Shown here in pieces: positions 1 through 8,491 of a stretch of DNA of 64,000 nucleotides. Below the pieces are notes generated by a model. The model was not told where the DNA came from and made no database searches. It saw only the letters and a program-made list of their open reading frames with translations. Positions within the stretch are counted from its first letter, which is position 1, and every line of letters starts with the position of its first letter. Where the stretch lies: contig NZ_CP151996.1 of NCBI RefSeq assembly GCF_038593855.1, positions 868,001-932,000 on the forward strand, given 5' to 3'. Origin of the DNA: Lysinibacillus sp. FSL M8-0337 (GTDB lineage Bacteria; Bacillota; Bacilli; Bacillales_A; Planococcaceae). A program made the position numbers and the translations under genes.

Positions 1-804
1 TTATTACGTGCGGAAATTCAAAAGCTAAGAACATTAACAGATAAGCCGTTTGGTGTAAACTTTGCTATTGGGATGCATGGCACAGGCTATGAAGATATGG
101 TGCGAGTGGCTGTTGAAGAACATGTACCTGTTGTCACAATGACGGGCGGTAATCCCGCACCGATTTTTGATTTACTTGCAGGAACTGGCATTAAAAAGTT
201 AGTGCTGGTTGCAGCCCGTAGACAGGCTCAGAAAGCTGAAGAACTAGGGGCAGATGCCGTAATGGTTGTTGGACAAGAAGGTGGTGGCCATCTTGGGCGT
301 GATGACGTTGGGACAATGGTGCTCGTACCTCAAGTGGTGGATAGTGTGAAAATTCCTGTGATTGCGTCTGGTGGTATTGGTGATGGTCGCGGTTGGATGG
401 CCGCACATGCACTTGGTGCAGAGGGCATTGAAATGGGCACGCGCTTTATTGCGACGAAGGAATGTGTGGATGCCTCACAAGCTTATAAAGACGCATTACT
501 CGCGAGCTCTGAGGCAGATACAACGGTGATTAAACGATCTATTGGGGCGCCTGCACGCGCGTTACGGAGTGACTTCACAGCAAAAATTTTAGAAATAGAG
601 CGTGAAACACCTACTTATGAGGCTTTAAAAGACTATATTAGTGGCAGTGCCAATAAACGTTTTATTTACGATGGAGAAAAGGATGCTGGCATTGGTTGGG
701 CAGGACAAGTGACTGGCATGATCCATGATATTCCAACAGTGGACGAGCTAATTACAAGAATGGTTGCAGAAGCGGAAAGTATCCGGGTAAAATGGGGACA
801 CTAA
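1..804 (+). CDS. Nitronate monooxygenase / 2-nitropropane dioxygenase family, 5' truncated by window edge
   Basis: The reading frame is open from base 1, so the N-terminus lies outside the window and about 267 residues remain. The visible part is an FMN-binding TIM barrel: GGNP, then EGGGHLGRDD and the phosphate-binding stretch IASGGIGDGRG, followed by GTRFIAT. These fit the nitronate monooxygenase/FabK-like family, which oxidises nitronates (such as propionate 3-nitronate) with FMN and O2. Some relatives (FabK) are enoyl-ACP reductases, so the substrate is not certain. The next gene, a yktA homologue, starts 21 bases downstream, so the two may be cotranscribed. Confidence 0.85.
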   Translation, partial: LLRAEIQKLRTLTDKPFGVNFAIGMHGTGYEDMVRVAVEEHVPVVTMTGGNPAPIFDLLAGTGIKKLVLVAARRQAQKAEELGADAVMVVGQEGGGHLGRDDVGTMVLVPQVVDSVKIPVIASGGIGDGRGWMAAHALGAEGIEMGTRFIATKECVDASQAYKDALLASSEADTTVIKRSIGAPARALRSDFTAKILEIERETPTYEALKDYISGSANKRFIYDGEKDAGIGWAGQVTGMIHDIPTVDELITRMVAEAESIRVKWGH

Positions 805-825
805 TGTAAAGGTGGTTAAGTCCAA

Positions 826-1113
826 ATGGAATATTCATATCCGTTTTCAATTGATTGGTCAACTGAAGAAATTGTCGATGTTGTAAAATTTTTCGAAGGC
901 ATCGAACTTGCGTATGAAAAGGGCATTAAACGTGAAGTGATGCTGGCAAAATATCGTCGCTTTAAAGAAATTGTGCCTTCTCAAGCAGAAGAAAAAACGA
1001 TTTTTCGCGAATTTGAAGAGGCTAGTGGATATGTTAGTTATCCAGTAGTGAAGCAAGCAAAAGAAGCGGATGATGGTACGATAATTAAAGTTGTACCAAA
1101 GCAAAGACGTTAA
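826..1113 (+). CDS. yktA: UPF0223 family protein YktA
   Basis: This is a small acidic/basic cytosolic protein of 95 residues with no membrane segment or signal. The N-terminal pattern [19 protein letters not shown] and the central [15 protein letters not shown] are typical of the UPF0223 family of Firmicutes (B. subtilis YktA, about 90 residues). The function is unknown. The start ATG follows an AAAGGTGG ribosome site at about 809-816. A Rho-independent terminator lies just after the stop, so it probably ends the transcript of the upstream monooxygenase. The neighbouring yktB, ykzI and yktC genes confirm the syntenic identification. Confidence 0.85.
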   Translation: MEYSYPFSIDWSTEEIVDVVKFFEGIELAYEKGIKREVMLAKYRRFKEIVPSQAEEKTIFREFEEASGYVSYPVVKQAKEADDGTIIKVVPKQRR

Positions 1114-1130
1114 ACGTTGGCTTGAAAATG

Positions 1131-1163
1131 GTGTGCTAGGGAATACTCTAGCATGCTTTTTTT
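1131..1163 (+). terminator. Rho-independent terminator after yktA
   Basis: A nine base-pair stem (1131-1139 with 1148-1156, including two G-U pairs) with an eight-base loop is followed directly by seven T residues. Confidence 0.75.
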
Positions 1164-1626
1164 AAAAAACCCGCCATGCCTTCTGCGAGACAGAAGTACA
1201 TAATGGATTGTGTATATCTGTGCCCGTTGAAAGCAAAGCGGATTTGGAAACTTTATTATTTATAATGTTTTATTAAAATAATTATTCTTCTTAAGAAATC
1301 ACTAGCATTATAGTGTTAATTTATAGTTGTCTGCATAAACTACAGCAATATCAATTTTTTCAAAAATGTTCACAGATTTTGGATTCTCCAATAACGTACA
1401 GTGACATAGCCACAACAAGTATTAATAATTCTTGTTGTGCAAAAATCCTCAACAACCTCAAAGAAGATGTTTCAGTCCTTTAGCTACGTTTGATAGTAAT
1501 GGTTAATGGATAAATACCTCGTCCAAAATTGTTAAACCTTATAAATTCCAGTACTGCTTTAACTTATTAAGACATTTTGTTCTTGTAAGATTTTAATGCC
1601 ACATTTTCAAAAATGAGTAGGGCATT
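1164..1626. other. Non-coding stretch between yktA and yktB
   Basis: Apart from the possible repeat relic at 1178-1255 and a palindrome at 1411-1439, I see no gene, RNA or promoter in this AT-rich stretch. The two flanking genes converge on it. A 9 bp perfect inverted repeat CACAACAAG...CTTGTTGTG spans 1411-1439 and extends imperfectly inward. Confidence 0.6.
1178..1255 (+). repeat. Possible eroded copy of a dispersed Bacillales intergenic repeat
   Basis: The segment contains CTTCTGCGAGACAG near its start and GAAAGCAAAGCGGATTTGG near its end. These resemble the two ends (CTCCTGCGGGACAG and GAAAGCGAAGCG...TGGA) of an intergenic repeat that I know from many Bacillus genomes. A clearer copy is at 33715. 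The match is weak and rests on memory. Confidence 0.3.
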
Positions 1627-2253
1627 TTATTTTTCTTGAATAATTTTATAAATCGGAAGTAATGTCGTGAATGTTTCCTCTACTAATTGTTGGAATTGAC
1701 TAACAGACAATTTTATCGCTTCTTCTCGTGGAATATGACGGCCAACTAAAAATTCCCCTTTTTTAACATCACGTAAACGGATAAGCAATTCATCTAGTTT
1801 ATCTTCCTTCGCGTCTTCCATGGAAATTGCCTCTGGTGACATATGATCCCCAGAAACAATAAAATCATTCGGAAGCTGTTGTAGCAAGGATTTGTTGGCT
1901 AGTAAACGTTGTGCCATTAAATTTTTTTGCGGTGCTTCATAAATAATAGCAAAGACGATGAATAAATGTGTGCTCCAAAGACCAATCTGAAAGTGAGGCA
2001 ATGCTTTATAGCCTCTTTTATAAGGAGCAAAGGCAACCCAACTATCATTTGGTGGATTTACCGTTCTGCGGGCGTGTTTGGCAACATGGGGGTAAAATTC
2101 TTCTCCAAGATGACTGGAAAAGAAAGCAGAGAAGTTCTCTCCTAGTTTATTGAACTTTGGTCTTACACAGGAATTTAAGGCATCCATTCTTTGTTCTAAA
2201 CCATTTATTTGAAACACATTAAAATCTTTATTAGTCCATTTTAGTGTAGGCAT
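1627..2253 (-). CDS. yktB: UPF0637 (DUF1054) family protein YktB
   Basis: The 208-residue protein matches B. subtilis YktB in length and pattern: an N-terminal WTNKDFNVFQINGLEQRM, the central APYKRGYKALPHFQIGLW, and a C-terminal GRHIPREEA. DUF1054 proteins are found in Firmicutes and their biochemical function is not established. There is no signal peptide and no clear membrane segment. The start is supported by an AAAGGAG ribosome site ten bases upstream on the minus strand. It is the only minus-strand gene in this part and lies between yktA and the ykzI/yktC pair, the same arrangement as in B. subtilis. Confidence 0.88.
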   Translation of the reverse strand: MPTLKWTNKDFNVFQINGLEQRMDALNSCVRPKFNKLGENFSAFFSSHLGEEFYPHVAKHARRTVNPPNDSWVAFAPYKRGYKALPHFQIGLWSTHLFIVFAIIYEAPQKNLMAQRLLANKSLLQQLPNDFIVSGDHMSPEAISMEDAKEDKLDELLIRLRDVKKGEFLVGRHIPREEAIKLSVSQFQQLVEETFTTLLPIYKIIQEK

Positions 2254-2376
2254 TTTTAAAAACTCCTTTCGATTATAAGGTTTATTTTATTAAAAATATG
2301 GGAAAAAATCTTATAACAAGAACTTTAGCGAATCGTATAAGGTTTTGGAAAAAAATAAAAAAGGGACGTGACTTTT

Positions 2377-2574
2377 ATGAAACAAGTCGTAAAAATTATA
2401 CGTAAAGTTGACATTGAAAAGCAATATGAACGCATTTTACAATTAGAATTAGATTATGAGCTTGCCTCACTTTTCTTAGCGATGAATGAGAAAGACGAAG
2501 GTGCAATCGCAAAAAGCAAAAAGCGTCTAGCTGAAATACAGATGGAGCTGGAAAGTTTGCACGCCTATGCGTAA
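2377..2574 (+). CDS. Small YkzI-like protein
   Basis: This 65-residue, highly charged helical protein lies between yktB and the inositol monophosphatase gene, the position of ykzI in B. subtilis. I chose the ATG at 2377 because AAAAGGGA ends about ten bases upstream; the GTG at 2368 is too close to that site. The sequence MKQVVKIIRKVDIEKQYERI is followed by a predicted amphipathic helix rich in Glu and Lys. The function is unknown. The assignment rests on position and size, because I cannot run an alignment. Confidence 0.6.
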   Translation: MKQVVKIIRKVDIEKQYERILQLELDYELASLFLAMNEKDEGAIAKSKKRLAEIQMELESLHAYA

Positions 2575-2593
2575 AAAAAAATTAACCCCCATA

Positions 2594-2636
2594 TGAAAAT
2601 CACTTGCTGAATATTCCGACAGCAGGTGATTTTTGT
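2594..2636 (+). terminator. Rho-independent terminator after the ykzI-like gene
   Basis: AAAATCACTTGCTG pairs with CAGCAGGTGATTTT across a ten-base loop, followed by T residues. Confidence 0.75.
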
Positions 2637-2906
2637 TGTTATAAAGGGTAAAATAGACAATATACCATTGTTAGATAATGGAGTTTTCATCTTTTTCATT
2701 TGACGCTGCACATGCAAAGCTTTTAAAGGCGTCATATTGCACATGACGCTTGCACTTATTGTGGATAGTGTATAAGGTATTTTACTGACTAGAAGCAGAG
2801 TAAGTTTAAAGTGTGTAGCTACAATCGTTTAATTGCTTGAATACCAAGGATAAGCAAGTTTGTATGACGTGCGTAAATGTTTTCTATATTCGAGGGGTGG
2901 GTTTTT
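2637..2906. other. Leader region of the inositol monophosphatase gene
   Basis: With the preceding terminator this makes a gene-free stretch of 332 bases. It contains the short repeated element TGCACATG (around 2707 and 2738) next to GACGC/GCGTC inverted pieces. I cannot assign a promoter or a known leader RNA with confidence. Confidence 0.4.
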
Positions 2907-3704
2907 ATGGATTTAAAGCAGATCGATCAATTTGCTAAAAGTATTATTGTTGAAGCGGGGAACCGTATTCGTAATGCATTTTCGTATAATTTAGTGATCG
3001 AGACAAAATCGAATGCGAATGACCTTGTTACAAATATAGACCGTGAAACAGAATTGTTTTTTATAGAAAAAATTAAATCTTTTGATCCTACCCACCATAT
3101 TATAGGCGAAGAGGGTATGGGGGAAAAGGTTGAGTCATTAGATGGCGTTGTATGGATTATCGACCCGATTGATGGAACGATGAATTTTGTAAAGCAACAT
3201 CGCCACTTTATGATTTCAATTGGAATATTTATTGATGGAGTAGGAAAACTTGGTTACATATATGATGTAATGCGCGAAGATTTATTTCATGCAATTGCTG
3301 GACAGGGTGCTTGGTATAATGCGTCACCGTTACGCAAGTTACAACCTGTGACCATTGAAGAGTCCGTTATTGGCATTAATGCACATTGGGTTGCACCAAA
3401 TCGTCATATACATCATGAAAAAGTAATTGAACTAGTTCGTAAAGTTCGAGGTACGCGTTCTTATGGCTCTGCAGCAATGGAAATCGCCTTTGTTGTTAGT
3501 GGAAAATTAGACGCTTATGTATCGATGCGGCTATCTCCATGGGACATTGCCGGCGGAACAATTATTGCAAATGAAGTTGGGGCTATTGCAACCAATTTAC
3601 ATGGACGAACTGTAGATTTACTACATCAAGATACTTTTATTATTGCAAATCCTTCTATTCATCATGAATTATTAGAAAAATATATTGTGCCTTATGATGT
3701 ATAA
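2907..3704 (+). CDS. yktC: Inositol monophosphatase family protein (YktC/SuhB type)
   Basis: The protein (265 residues) has all the metal-binding motifs of the Mg-dependent inositol monophosphatase family: GEEG, the signature WIIDPIDGTMNFV, and the C-terminal WDIAGG. It hydrolyses phosphate monoesters such as inositol-1-phosphate; close relatives act on other sugar phosphates or NADP, so the physiological substrate is open. The ATG at 2907 follows GAGGGGTGGG at a good distance; an in-frame start at 2877 lacks such a site. It corresponds to yktC of B. subtilis by position. The gene is monocistronic, bounded by a strong bidirectional terminator. Confidence 0.9.
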   Translation: MDLKQIDQFAKSIIVEAGNRIRNAFSYNLVIETKSNANDLVTNIDRETELFFIEKIKSFDPTHHIIGEEGMGEKVESLDGVVWIIDPIDGTMNFVKQHRHFMISIGIFIDGVGKLGYIYDVMREDLFHAIAGQGAWYNASPLRKLQPVTIEESVIGINAHWVAPNRHIHHEKVIELVRKVRGTRSYGSAAMEIAFVVSGKLDAYVSMRLSPWDIAGGTIIANEVGAIATNLHGRTVDLLHQDTFIIANPSIHHELLEKYIVPYDV

Positions 3705-3710
3705 CTTTAA

Positions 3711-3750
3711 AAAAACTGTTTAGGAATGTTGATTCCTAAACAGTTTTTTG
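3711..3750. terminator. Bidirectional Rho-independent terminator between yktC and the abgT regulator
   Basis: AAAAACTGTTTAGGAAT pairs perfectly with ATTCCTAAACAGTTTTTT around a four-base loop. A/T runs on both sides let it serve the two converging genes. Confidence 0.88.
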
Positions 3751-3756
3751 TATGCG

Positions 3757-5055
3757 CTAATTTAAATCGAGCTGATAGTATTTTTTCGGACGACCTCGAG
3801 TGGTGGAAGTAGTGCTTGGTAATTCGACAGCTAAATTTTTTTCATGCAGTTGTTTTAAAATGCGGTTTGCAGAGCGCACAGTAATGCCTAAATGCTTGCT
3901 TAACAGTTCGCCATTGACGATAGTTGTGGCTAATCTTTCGATAACAGCTTCGATTTTTTGCAATTGTAATAAAGGAATATCATGGGTAACGCTTAATTTT
4001 TGTAAGAGCTGTTGTTTTTCGTTATCAAACTGCAATAAAGTGCCGTTTAGCAACGGACCAATTTCTTTTTCATGTTCAATAATATAGCCTTGCGTTTCCT
4101 TGGAAGAGCAGAGCGTTGCAGCCAATTTTGCGTATTTCTGACTTTCCGTTAAAGAGTTACCGATACCCCAACCTATTTTTACTGGAAATTGTAATGTATC
4201 ATCTAAAAAATCTACAAGTTGACAATGAGTATAATCATCGGTTGTGATTAAAAATTGCTCATAGGTTGTAATAAGGGCCATATAAGAAGCTTCACGATGC
4301 ACGATAAAGGTGCTTGCATAGCGTTGCTTAAAATCTAAAATGGCTTTATATAAAGCAATTTGTCGATATTCCAATTCATCGATATTGGATTTATCAATCG
4401 GAATTAAAATATGAACAACGACTACTTTATTTTGCTCAAGTTGTCGAAGCTGAAGCTGATTGACCAATTGATCCAATGTTAATTGCATAGCATGGAGTGA
4501 TGGGTGAAACGCGATAAACGGTATATTTAGCTGTGCCAATCGCTCTCGCATTTCTGCAATGCGCGTAAAGCTTAAATCTACTTTATTGTCGCGATGTAAC
4601 TGAATATGCCAATTAGCAGCCTTCTCAACAATATCGTTGCTTGCGAACTCGTTCATTGTTTGACTAAATAGATAGGGCTGTCTACCGATTGACCATTCAT
4701 GAATGCCGAGGTATTCATTCTCTTCATAACAAAAATCAATGGCAATCCGATTCATAGCAATTGTATTGTCATAAAATAACTCTGTTAAAACACGGTAAAA
4801 ATCTCGCTCTGAAATATCAAAATAGAGCATGGGGATAGCTGTGTTTGGAAAATATGTTTGCGAAAAAAAGTATGGGATTTGCCCGCTAAAAAGTGCACCA
4901 TCTCCAGCTAGTAAATGTTGCTTCAGCAGCGCATTTAAATGCTCAAAATCTGTGTAGGAATGGTAATGGAAATGGCAAAAAGATGGCTTGATTTTCTCTA
5001 GTTGCGTTACCCATGAGAGAGATAATTTAGCGGTGAAAACATTAATTTTATACAT
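3757..5055 (-). CDS. Winged-helix transcriptional regulator with a cyclase-fold-like sensor, divergent from abgT
   Basis: The protein has 432 residues. Its C-terminal 70 residues look like a winged helix-turn-helix (LLSKHLGITVRSANRILKQL, then a basic RGRPKKYYQL wing). The middle contains VKIGWGIGNSLTESQKYAKLAA, reminiscent of the GxGxT...A...A pattern of degenerate nucleotide-cyclase/GGDEF or GTP cyclohydrolase III folds. No catalytic GGDEF motif is present. It is transcribed divergently from the transporter and amidohydrolase genes, 146 bases away, and probably controls them in response to a small molecule. AAGGAG lies eight bases before the ATG. The effector is unknown and the domain reading of the middle part is inference. 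Confidence 0.7.
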   Translation of the reverse strand: MYKINVFTAKLSLSWVTQLEKIKPSFCHFHYHSYTDFEHLNALLKQHLLAGDGALFSGQIPYFFSQTYFPNTAIPMLYFDISERDFYRVLTELFYDNTIAMNRIAIDFCYEENEYLGIHEWSIGRQPYLFSQTMNEFASNDIVEKAANWHIQLHRDNKVDLSFTRIAEMRERLAQLNIPFIAFHPSLHAMQLTLDQLVNQLQLRQLEQNKVVVVHILIPIDKSNIDELEYRQIALYKAILDFKQRYASTFIVHREASYMALITTYEQFLITTDDYTHCQLVDFLDDTLQFPVKIGWGIGNSLTESQKYAKLAATLCSSKETQGYIIEHEKEIGPLLNGTLLQFDNEKQQLLQKLSVTHDIPLLQLQKIEAVIERLATTIVNGELLSKHLGITVRSANRILKQLHEKNLAVELPSTTSTTRGRPKKYYQLDLN

Positions 5056-5118
5056 AGAGTAAGCTCCTTAACTATAAATTAAATATTGAAAATATTCTAA
5101 AAATATGGTTTCTTTGTA

Positions 5119-5147
5119 TTAAGGACACATGCTATCAATGTCTTAAA
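5119..5147. promoter_or_regulatory. Candidate operator in the divergent regulator/abgT promoter region
   Basis: An imperfect inverted repeat, TTAAGGACA and TGTCTTAA separated by ten bases, lies between the two divergent genes. The flanking AT-rich piece 5080-5106 repeats AATATT motifs. Either could bind the adjacent regulator; there is no direct proof. Confidence 0.35.
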
Positions 5148-5201
5148 TGAGGATTAAGATGAATAGCACAAGTCGAATAACACAGAGAAGGAGAGGGGCT
5201 T

Positions 5202-6728
5202 ATGCAAAAAAAATTAGACACAGTAAAAAAATCTTGGATTGATAGAATGCTAGATAGTATTGAAAAGGCGGGTAATAAACTACCAGACCCCATCACGCTA
5301 TTTATTATTTTAGCAGGTATTGTGCTTGTTTTATCATGGATATTATCGTTGTTTGGTGTTTCAGCAGTTCAACCAGGCACTGAAGATGTTATTCAAGTAA
5401 AAAATCTGCTAAGTCAAGAAGGTCTTATATTAATAGTAACGCAAATGGTCTCAACATTTACAGGCTTCGCTCCTTTGGGATTAGTGATTGTGACAATGAT
5501 TGGTATTGGTTTAGCCGAGCAAACAGGGTTGATATCTGCCGTAATGAAAAAGCTAGTGCTGTCAGCTCCGACAAAATTAATCGTGCCATTTATTATTTTC
5601 ACAGGTTTAGTGGGGAATCTAGCTGCCGATGCAGCGTTCATTATTTTACCGCCAATTGCAGCGATGATTTTTATGAGCATTGGTCGAAACCCACTAGCAG
5701 GTTTAATTATTACATATGCCGCAGTAGCTGGAGGCTTTAGTGCCAATATTTTAATTAGTTCACTTGATGTATTGTTATTAGGAATTACAGAATCATCAGC
5801 ACAGATTGCAGATTCTGCCTACACTGGTCGAGCAACGATGAACTATTATTTTTTAATTGCTTCGACATTTTTACTAATTGGGATTGGTACATGGGTTGCC
5901 AAAAAGTTTACTGAGCCTCGTTTTGGCAACTTTGAAGGCACTGTTGAAAAGTTAGAGCCGCTAACAGCTTTAGAAAAGCGCGGTTTACGATGGGCAGGAT
6001 TGGTGACAGTCATTTATATTGCAGTGATTGCATTTACGGTCATTCCATCTAACGGTCTTTTACGTGATCCGGAAACAGGGGGCTTTTTAAATTCACCATT
6101 TATGTCAGGTATTGTGCCGATTATGTTATTCTTCTTTCTTTTACCAGGTCTTGCCTATGGCATTGCGGCAAAAGAAGTGAAAAATGACAAAGAAGTGGCT
6201 GAGAAAATTTTTAAATCGATTGCGGATATGGCTCCGTTTATTGTTTTAGCATTTGCTGCTTCACAAATGATTGCCTTTTTTAACTGGAGTAATATCGGTG
6301 CTATTTTAGCTATTAAAGGAGCGGAACTTTTACAAGCATTAAATTTTACAGGTTTACCAATGATGATAGGGTTTGTTTTAATATGTGCTTTCGTTAACTT
6401 ACTTATCGCCAGCGCTTCTGCGAAATGGGCTTTACTTGCGCCAATTTTCGTTCCAATGTTCCTTTATTTAGGCTATTCCCCTGCTGTTACGCAAATGGCC
6501 TATCGGGTAGGAGACTCTATTACCAATCCCATTACACCAATGCTACCGTATTTTGCTATTTTGCTATCGTTTGCCAAACGCTACGATAAAAATATCGGTA
6601 TGGGGACACTAATTTCCGCGTTGCTACCATTTTCTGTGTTCTTTGCAATCGGTTGGATTATACTGTTCGCCATTTGGTTCCTACTTGGCTTACCACTGGG
6701 ACCTGGAGATTATATATATTTAAAATAA
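5202..6728 (+). CDS. abgT: AbgT-family transporter (p-aminobenzoyl-glutamate or related N-acyl amino acid)
   Basis: This 508-residue membrane protein has about a dozen hydrophobic segments. It begins with the family hallmark of a cytoplasmic stretch leading to GNKLPDPITLFIIL. Later conserved pieces include GLAEQTGLI, LAADAAFIILPPIAAMIF and GDSITNPITPMLPYFAI. AbgT proteins import p-aminobenzoyl-glutamate, a folate breakdown product; some family members export sulfonamides. The gene is followed at a 12-base gap by an M20 amidohydrolase, so uptake and cleavage of the same substrate is the likely job. GGAGAGGGG precedes the ATG. It is probably controlled by the divergent regulator upstream. Confidence 0.9.
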   Translation: MQKKLDTVKKSWIDRMLDSIEKAGNKLPDPITLFIILAGIVLVLSWILSLFGVSAVQPGTEDVIQVKNLLSQEGLILIVTQMVSTFTGFAPLGLVIVTMIGIGLAEQTGLISAVMKKLVLSAPTKLIVPFIIFTGLVGNLAADAAFIILPPIAAMIFMSIGRNPLAGLIITYAAVAGGFSANILISSLDVLLLGITESSAQIADSAYTGRATMNYYFLIASTFLLIGIGTWVAKKFTEPRFGNFEGTVEKLEPLTALEKRGLRWAGLVTVIYIAVIAFTVIPSNGLLRDPETGGFLNSPFMSGIVPIMLFFFLLPGLAYGIAAKEVKNDKEVAEKIFKSIADMAPFIVLAFAASQMIAFFNWSNIGAILAIKGAELLQALNFTGLPMMIGFVLICAFVNLLIASASAKWALLAPIFVPMFLYLGYSPAVTQMAYRVGDSITNPITPMLPYFAILLSFAKRYDKNIGMGTLISALLPFSVFFAIGWIILFAIWFLLGLPLGPGDYIYLK

Positions 6729-6740
6729 GGGGTGTTACTA

Positions 6741-7934
6741 ATGGCAGTATTACAGCAAGAGCAGTTAGTTGGTTTATTAAAACGATATGAAGAGGAAATG
6801 ATTCAGCTTCGTCGTCATTTCCATGAAAATCCAGAGCTTTCCTTTGAAGAAATTGAAACACCGAAAACAATTGCTGCATTTCATCGTGCTTTAGGACATG
6901 AAGTACGTGAAGGTGTTGGGGGGAACGGTGTTGTAGCGAAGTTAGTTGGTGCTAAGGCAGGAAAAACGGTGGCATTACGTGCAGACTTTGACGCTTTAGC
7001 TATTACAGAAGAAACGGGTTTGCCATTCCGATCAAAAATAAAAGGGCGCATGCATGCATGTGGTCATGATGGACATACCGCTTCATTATTAATTTTGGCG
7101 AAGGCATTGAATCAAATGAAGGATAACTTAGCGGGGACAATTGTCTTTATTCATCAACATGCAGAGGAGCTTGCACCAGGTGGGGCGAAATCAATGATTG
7201 CTGATGGCTGTTTAGAAGGTGTGGATGTAATATTTGGTACACATTTATGGGCACCAACAGAACTTGGTAAGGTGCAAACAGCAATTGGGCCATTTATGGC
7301 TGCGGCTGATGGCATTTATATGAAGATTAAAGGAAAGGGTGGTCATGGTTCGAATCCAAGCGATACGAAAGATTCCATCTTGCTTGCAGCGCAATTTATT
7401 ACAAATTTACAACAGCTTGTTGCACGTCGTATTAATCCATTGCGTCCTGCGGTAGTATCTATTGGTCATATTGAGGCGTTAAATCCTTTTAATGTCATTG
7501 CAGACCAAGTCTATATGAAAGGGACTGTCCGTACCTTCCATGAGGAGGAGCGCGATTTACTGGAGCGTGAAATTGAGGAGCTATTAAAGGCAACTTGTTA
7601 TTTAACAAAAGCGGACTATGAATATGAGTTTCGTCGTGGTTACCCGCCAGTGGTGAATCATGCAGCAGAAACAGAGCATGTGATGGCGTCAGCAAGAAAA
7701 GTAGCGGATGTCGAAGCGGTTGAATTTGTTGACCCAACTATGGGTGGTGAGGATTTTGCGTACTATTTAGAGGAAATACCAGGGGCATTTTTCTTTACGG
7801 GGGCAAAAAATCCACAATGGCAAGAAGTCTATCCACACCATCATCCAAAATTCGATATTGATGAACGTTCATTGCGGATTGCCGCCAATGTTTTAGGTCA
7901 AGCAACGTTAGATTATTTGGCAAATGACCATTAA
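6741..7934 (+). CDS. M20 family metallopeptidase / N-acyl-amino acid amidohydrolase
   Basis: The 397-residue enzyme carries the binuclear-zinc motifs of the M20D group: HACGHDGHTAS, the HQHAEE catalytic glutamate segment, and GGEDFAYY near the C-terminus. The lid domain lies about residues 180-290. Family members cleave N-acyl amino acids, hippurate, IAA conjugates or p-aminobenzoyl-glutamate. Coupling to an AbgT transporter suggests an AbgA/AbgB-like role, but here one chain replaces the two subunits of E. coli. The ATG at 6741 has AAGGGGTG upstream; the in-frame GTG at 6732 lies inside that site. Confidence 0.88.
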   Translation: MAVLQQEQLVGLLKRYEEEMIQLRRHFHENPELSFEEIETPKTIAAFHRALGHEVREGVGGNGVVAKLVGAKAGKTVALRADFDALAITEETGLPFRSKIKGRMHACGHDGHTASLLILAKALNQMKDNLAGTIVFIHQHAEELAPGGAKSMIADGCLEGVDVIFGTHLWAPTELGKVQTAIGPFMAAADGIYMKIKGKGGHGSNPSDTKDSILLAAQFITNLQQLVARRINPLRPAVVSIGHIEALNPFNVIADQVYMKGTVRTFHEEERDLLEREIEELLKATCYLTKADYEYEFRRGYPPVVNHAAETEHVMASARKVADVEAVEFVDPTMGGEDFAYYLEEIPGAFFFTGAKNPQWQEVYPHHHPKFDIDERSLRIAANVLGQATLDYLANDH

Positions 7935-8025
7935 AGCAAAGCATCGCTTGTTTGCGTGCAGACTGGGAAGAATAGTAGCTAAGCATTTAACAATTTTATT
8001 GAGCAATATTAATAATAGATAGCCA

Positions 8026-8064
8026 AAAGAGGCGTTGTCTATCATGGACAATGCCTCTTTTTTT
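8026..8064 (+). terminator. Rho-independent terminator of the abgT operon
   Basis: AGAGGCGTTGTC pairs with GACAATGCCTCT (one G-U pair) around a seven-base loop and is followed by a run of T residues. Confidence 0.85.
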
Positions 8065-8065
8065 G

Positions 8066-8121
8066 CACAATATCACAGAAGGAGCTGTCCAATATTGGAT
8101 AGCTCCTTCTGTGATATTGTG
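8066..8121. repeat. Long near-perfect inverted repeat (25 bp arms) between converging genes
   Basis: The arms 8066-8090 and 8097-8121 are complementary at 24 of 25 positions (the exception is a possible G-U pair), with a six-base loop AATATT. The element starts two bases after the T run of the preceding terminator and has no T run of its own. It may block transcription from ylaF on the other strand, or be a mobile or structural hairpin. Confidence 0.8.
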
Positions 8122-8164
8122 TCATTTTGGACACATATAGGTTGTTAGAAAGCAAATACTAACA

Positions 8165-8350
8165 TTAAAGTAAGCCTTGTTCGCGAAGTTTACGCTTCAT
8201 TTTAAAAGCTGTCATGAAAATGACACAAGTAGCTACAATACCTGCTATTACTCCCCAAATATTGCTTGCTGCTACTGAATACCCGATAGAACACATTGCT
8301 AGCACAGCTGCTAGTGCATAAATGGCCATTACGATTTTTCCGCGATTCAT
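8165..8350 (-). CDS. Small membrane protein, YlaF-like (DUF5325)
   Basis: The protein has 61 residues, with two hydrophobic helices (about 6-26 and 30-48) and a strongly basic tail (KMKRKLREQG). Size, two-helix layout and location immediately upstream of typA match B. subtilis YlaF. The function is unknown. A TAGGAGG ribosome site eight to ten bases before the ATG makes this a real gene despite its size. It is divergent from typA, sharing a 141-base intergenic region. Confidence 0.72.
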   Translation of the reverse strand: MNRGKIVMAIYALAAVLAMCSIGYSVAASNIWGVIAGIVATCVIFMTAFKMKRKLREQGLL

Positions 8351-8441
8351 AACCGAGCCTCCTAATTTATAGTAAATTTGTGATTAAAAATATTTTTTTA
8401 GAATGATAGAAATTCTAATAAGGACATTTACATCCTTCTTG

Positions 8442-8450
8442 TGCTATAAT
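8442..8450 (+). promoter_or_regulatory. Extended -10 promoter for typA
   Basis: TGCTATAAT is a perfect extended -10 element (TGnTATAAT) placed about 40 bases before the typA start codon. The -35 region (around GGACAT) is poor, as is common with extended -10 promoters. Confidence 0.65.
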
Positions 8451-8491
8451 ATCACAGTTAAACATTCGAAAAAAGAATATGGAGTGGAATA

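Noticed and set aside
1590..1626. Terminator for yktB on the minus strand
   Set aside because: Complementary pieces (AATGCC and GGCATT, CATTTT and AAAATG) can pair, but no T run follows on the minus strand.
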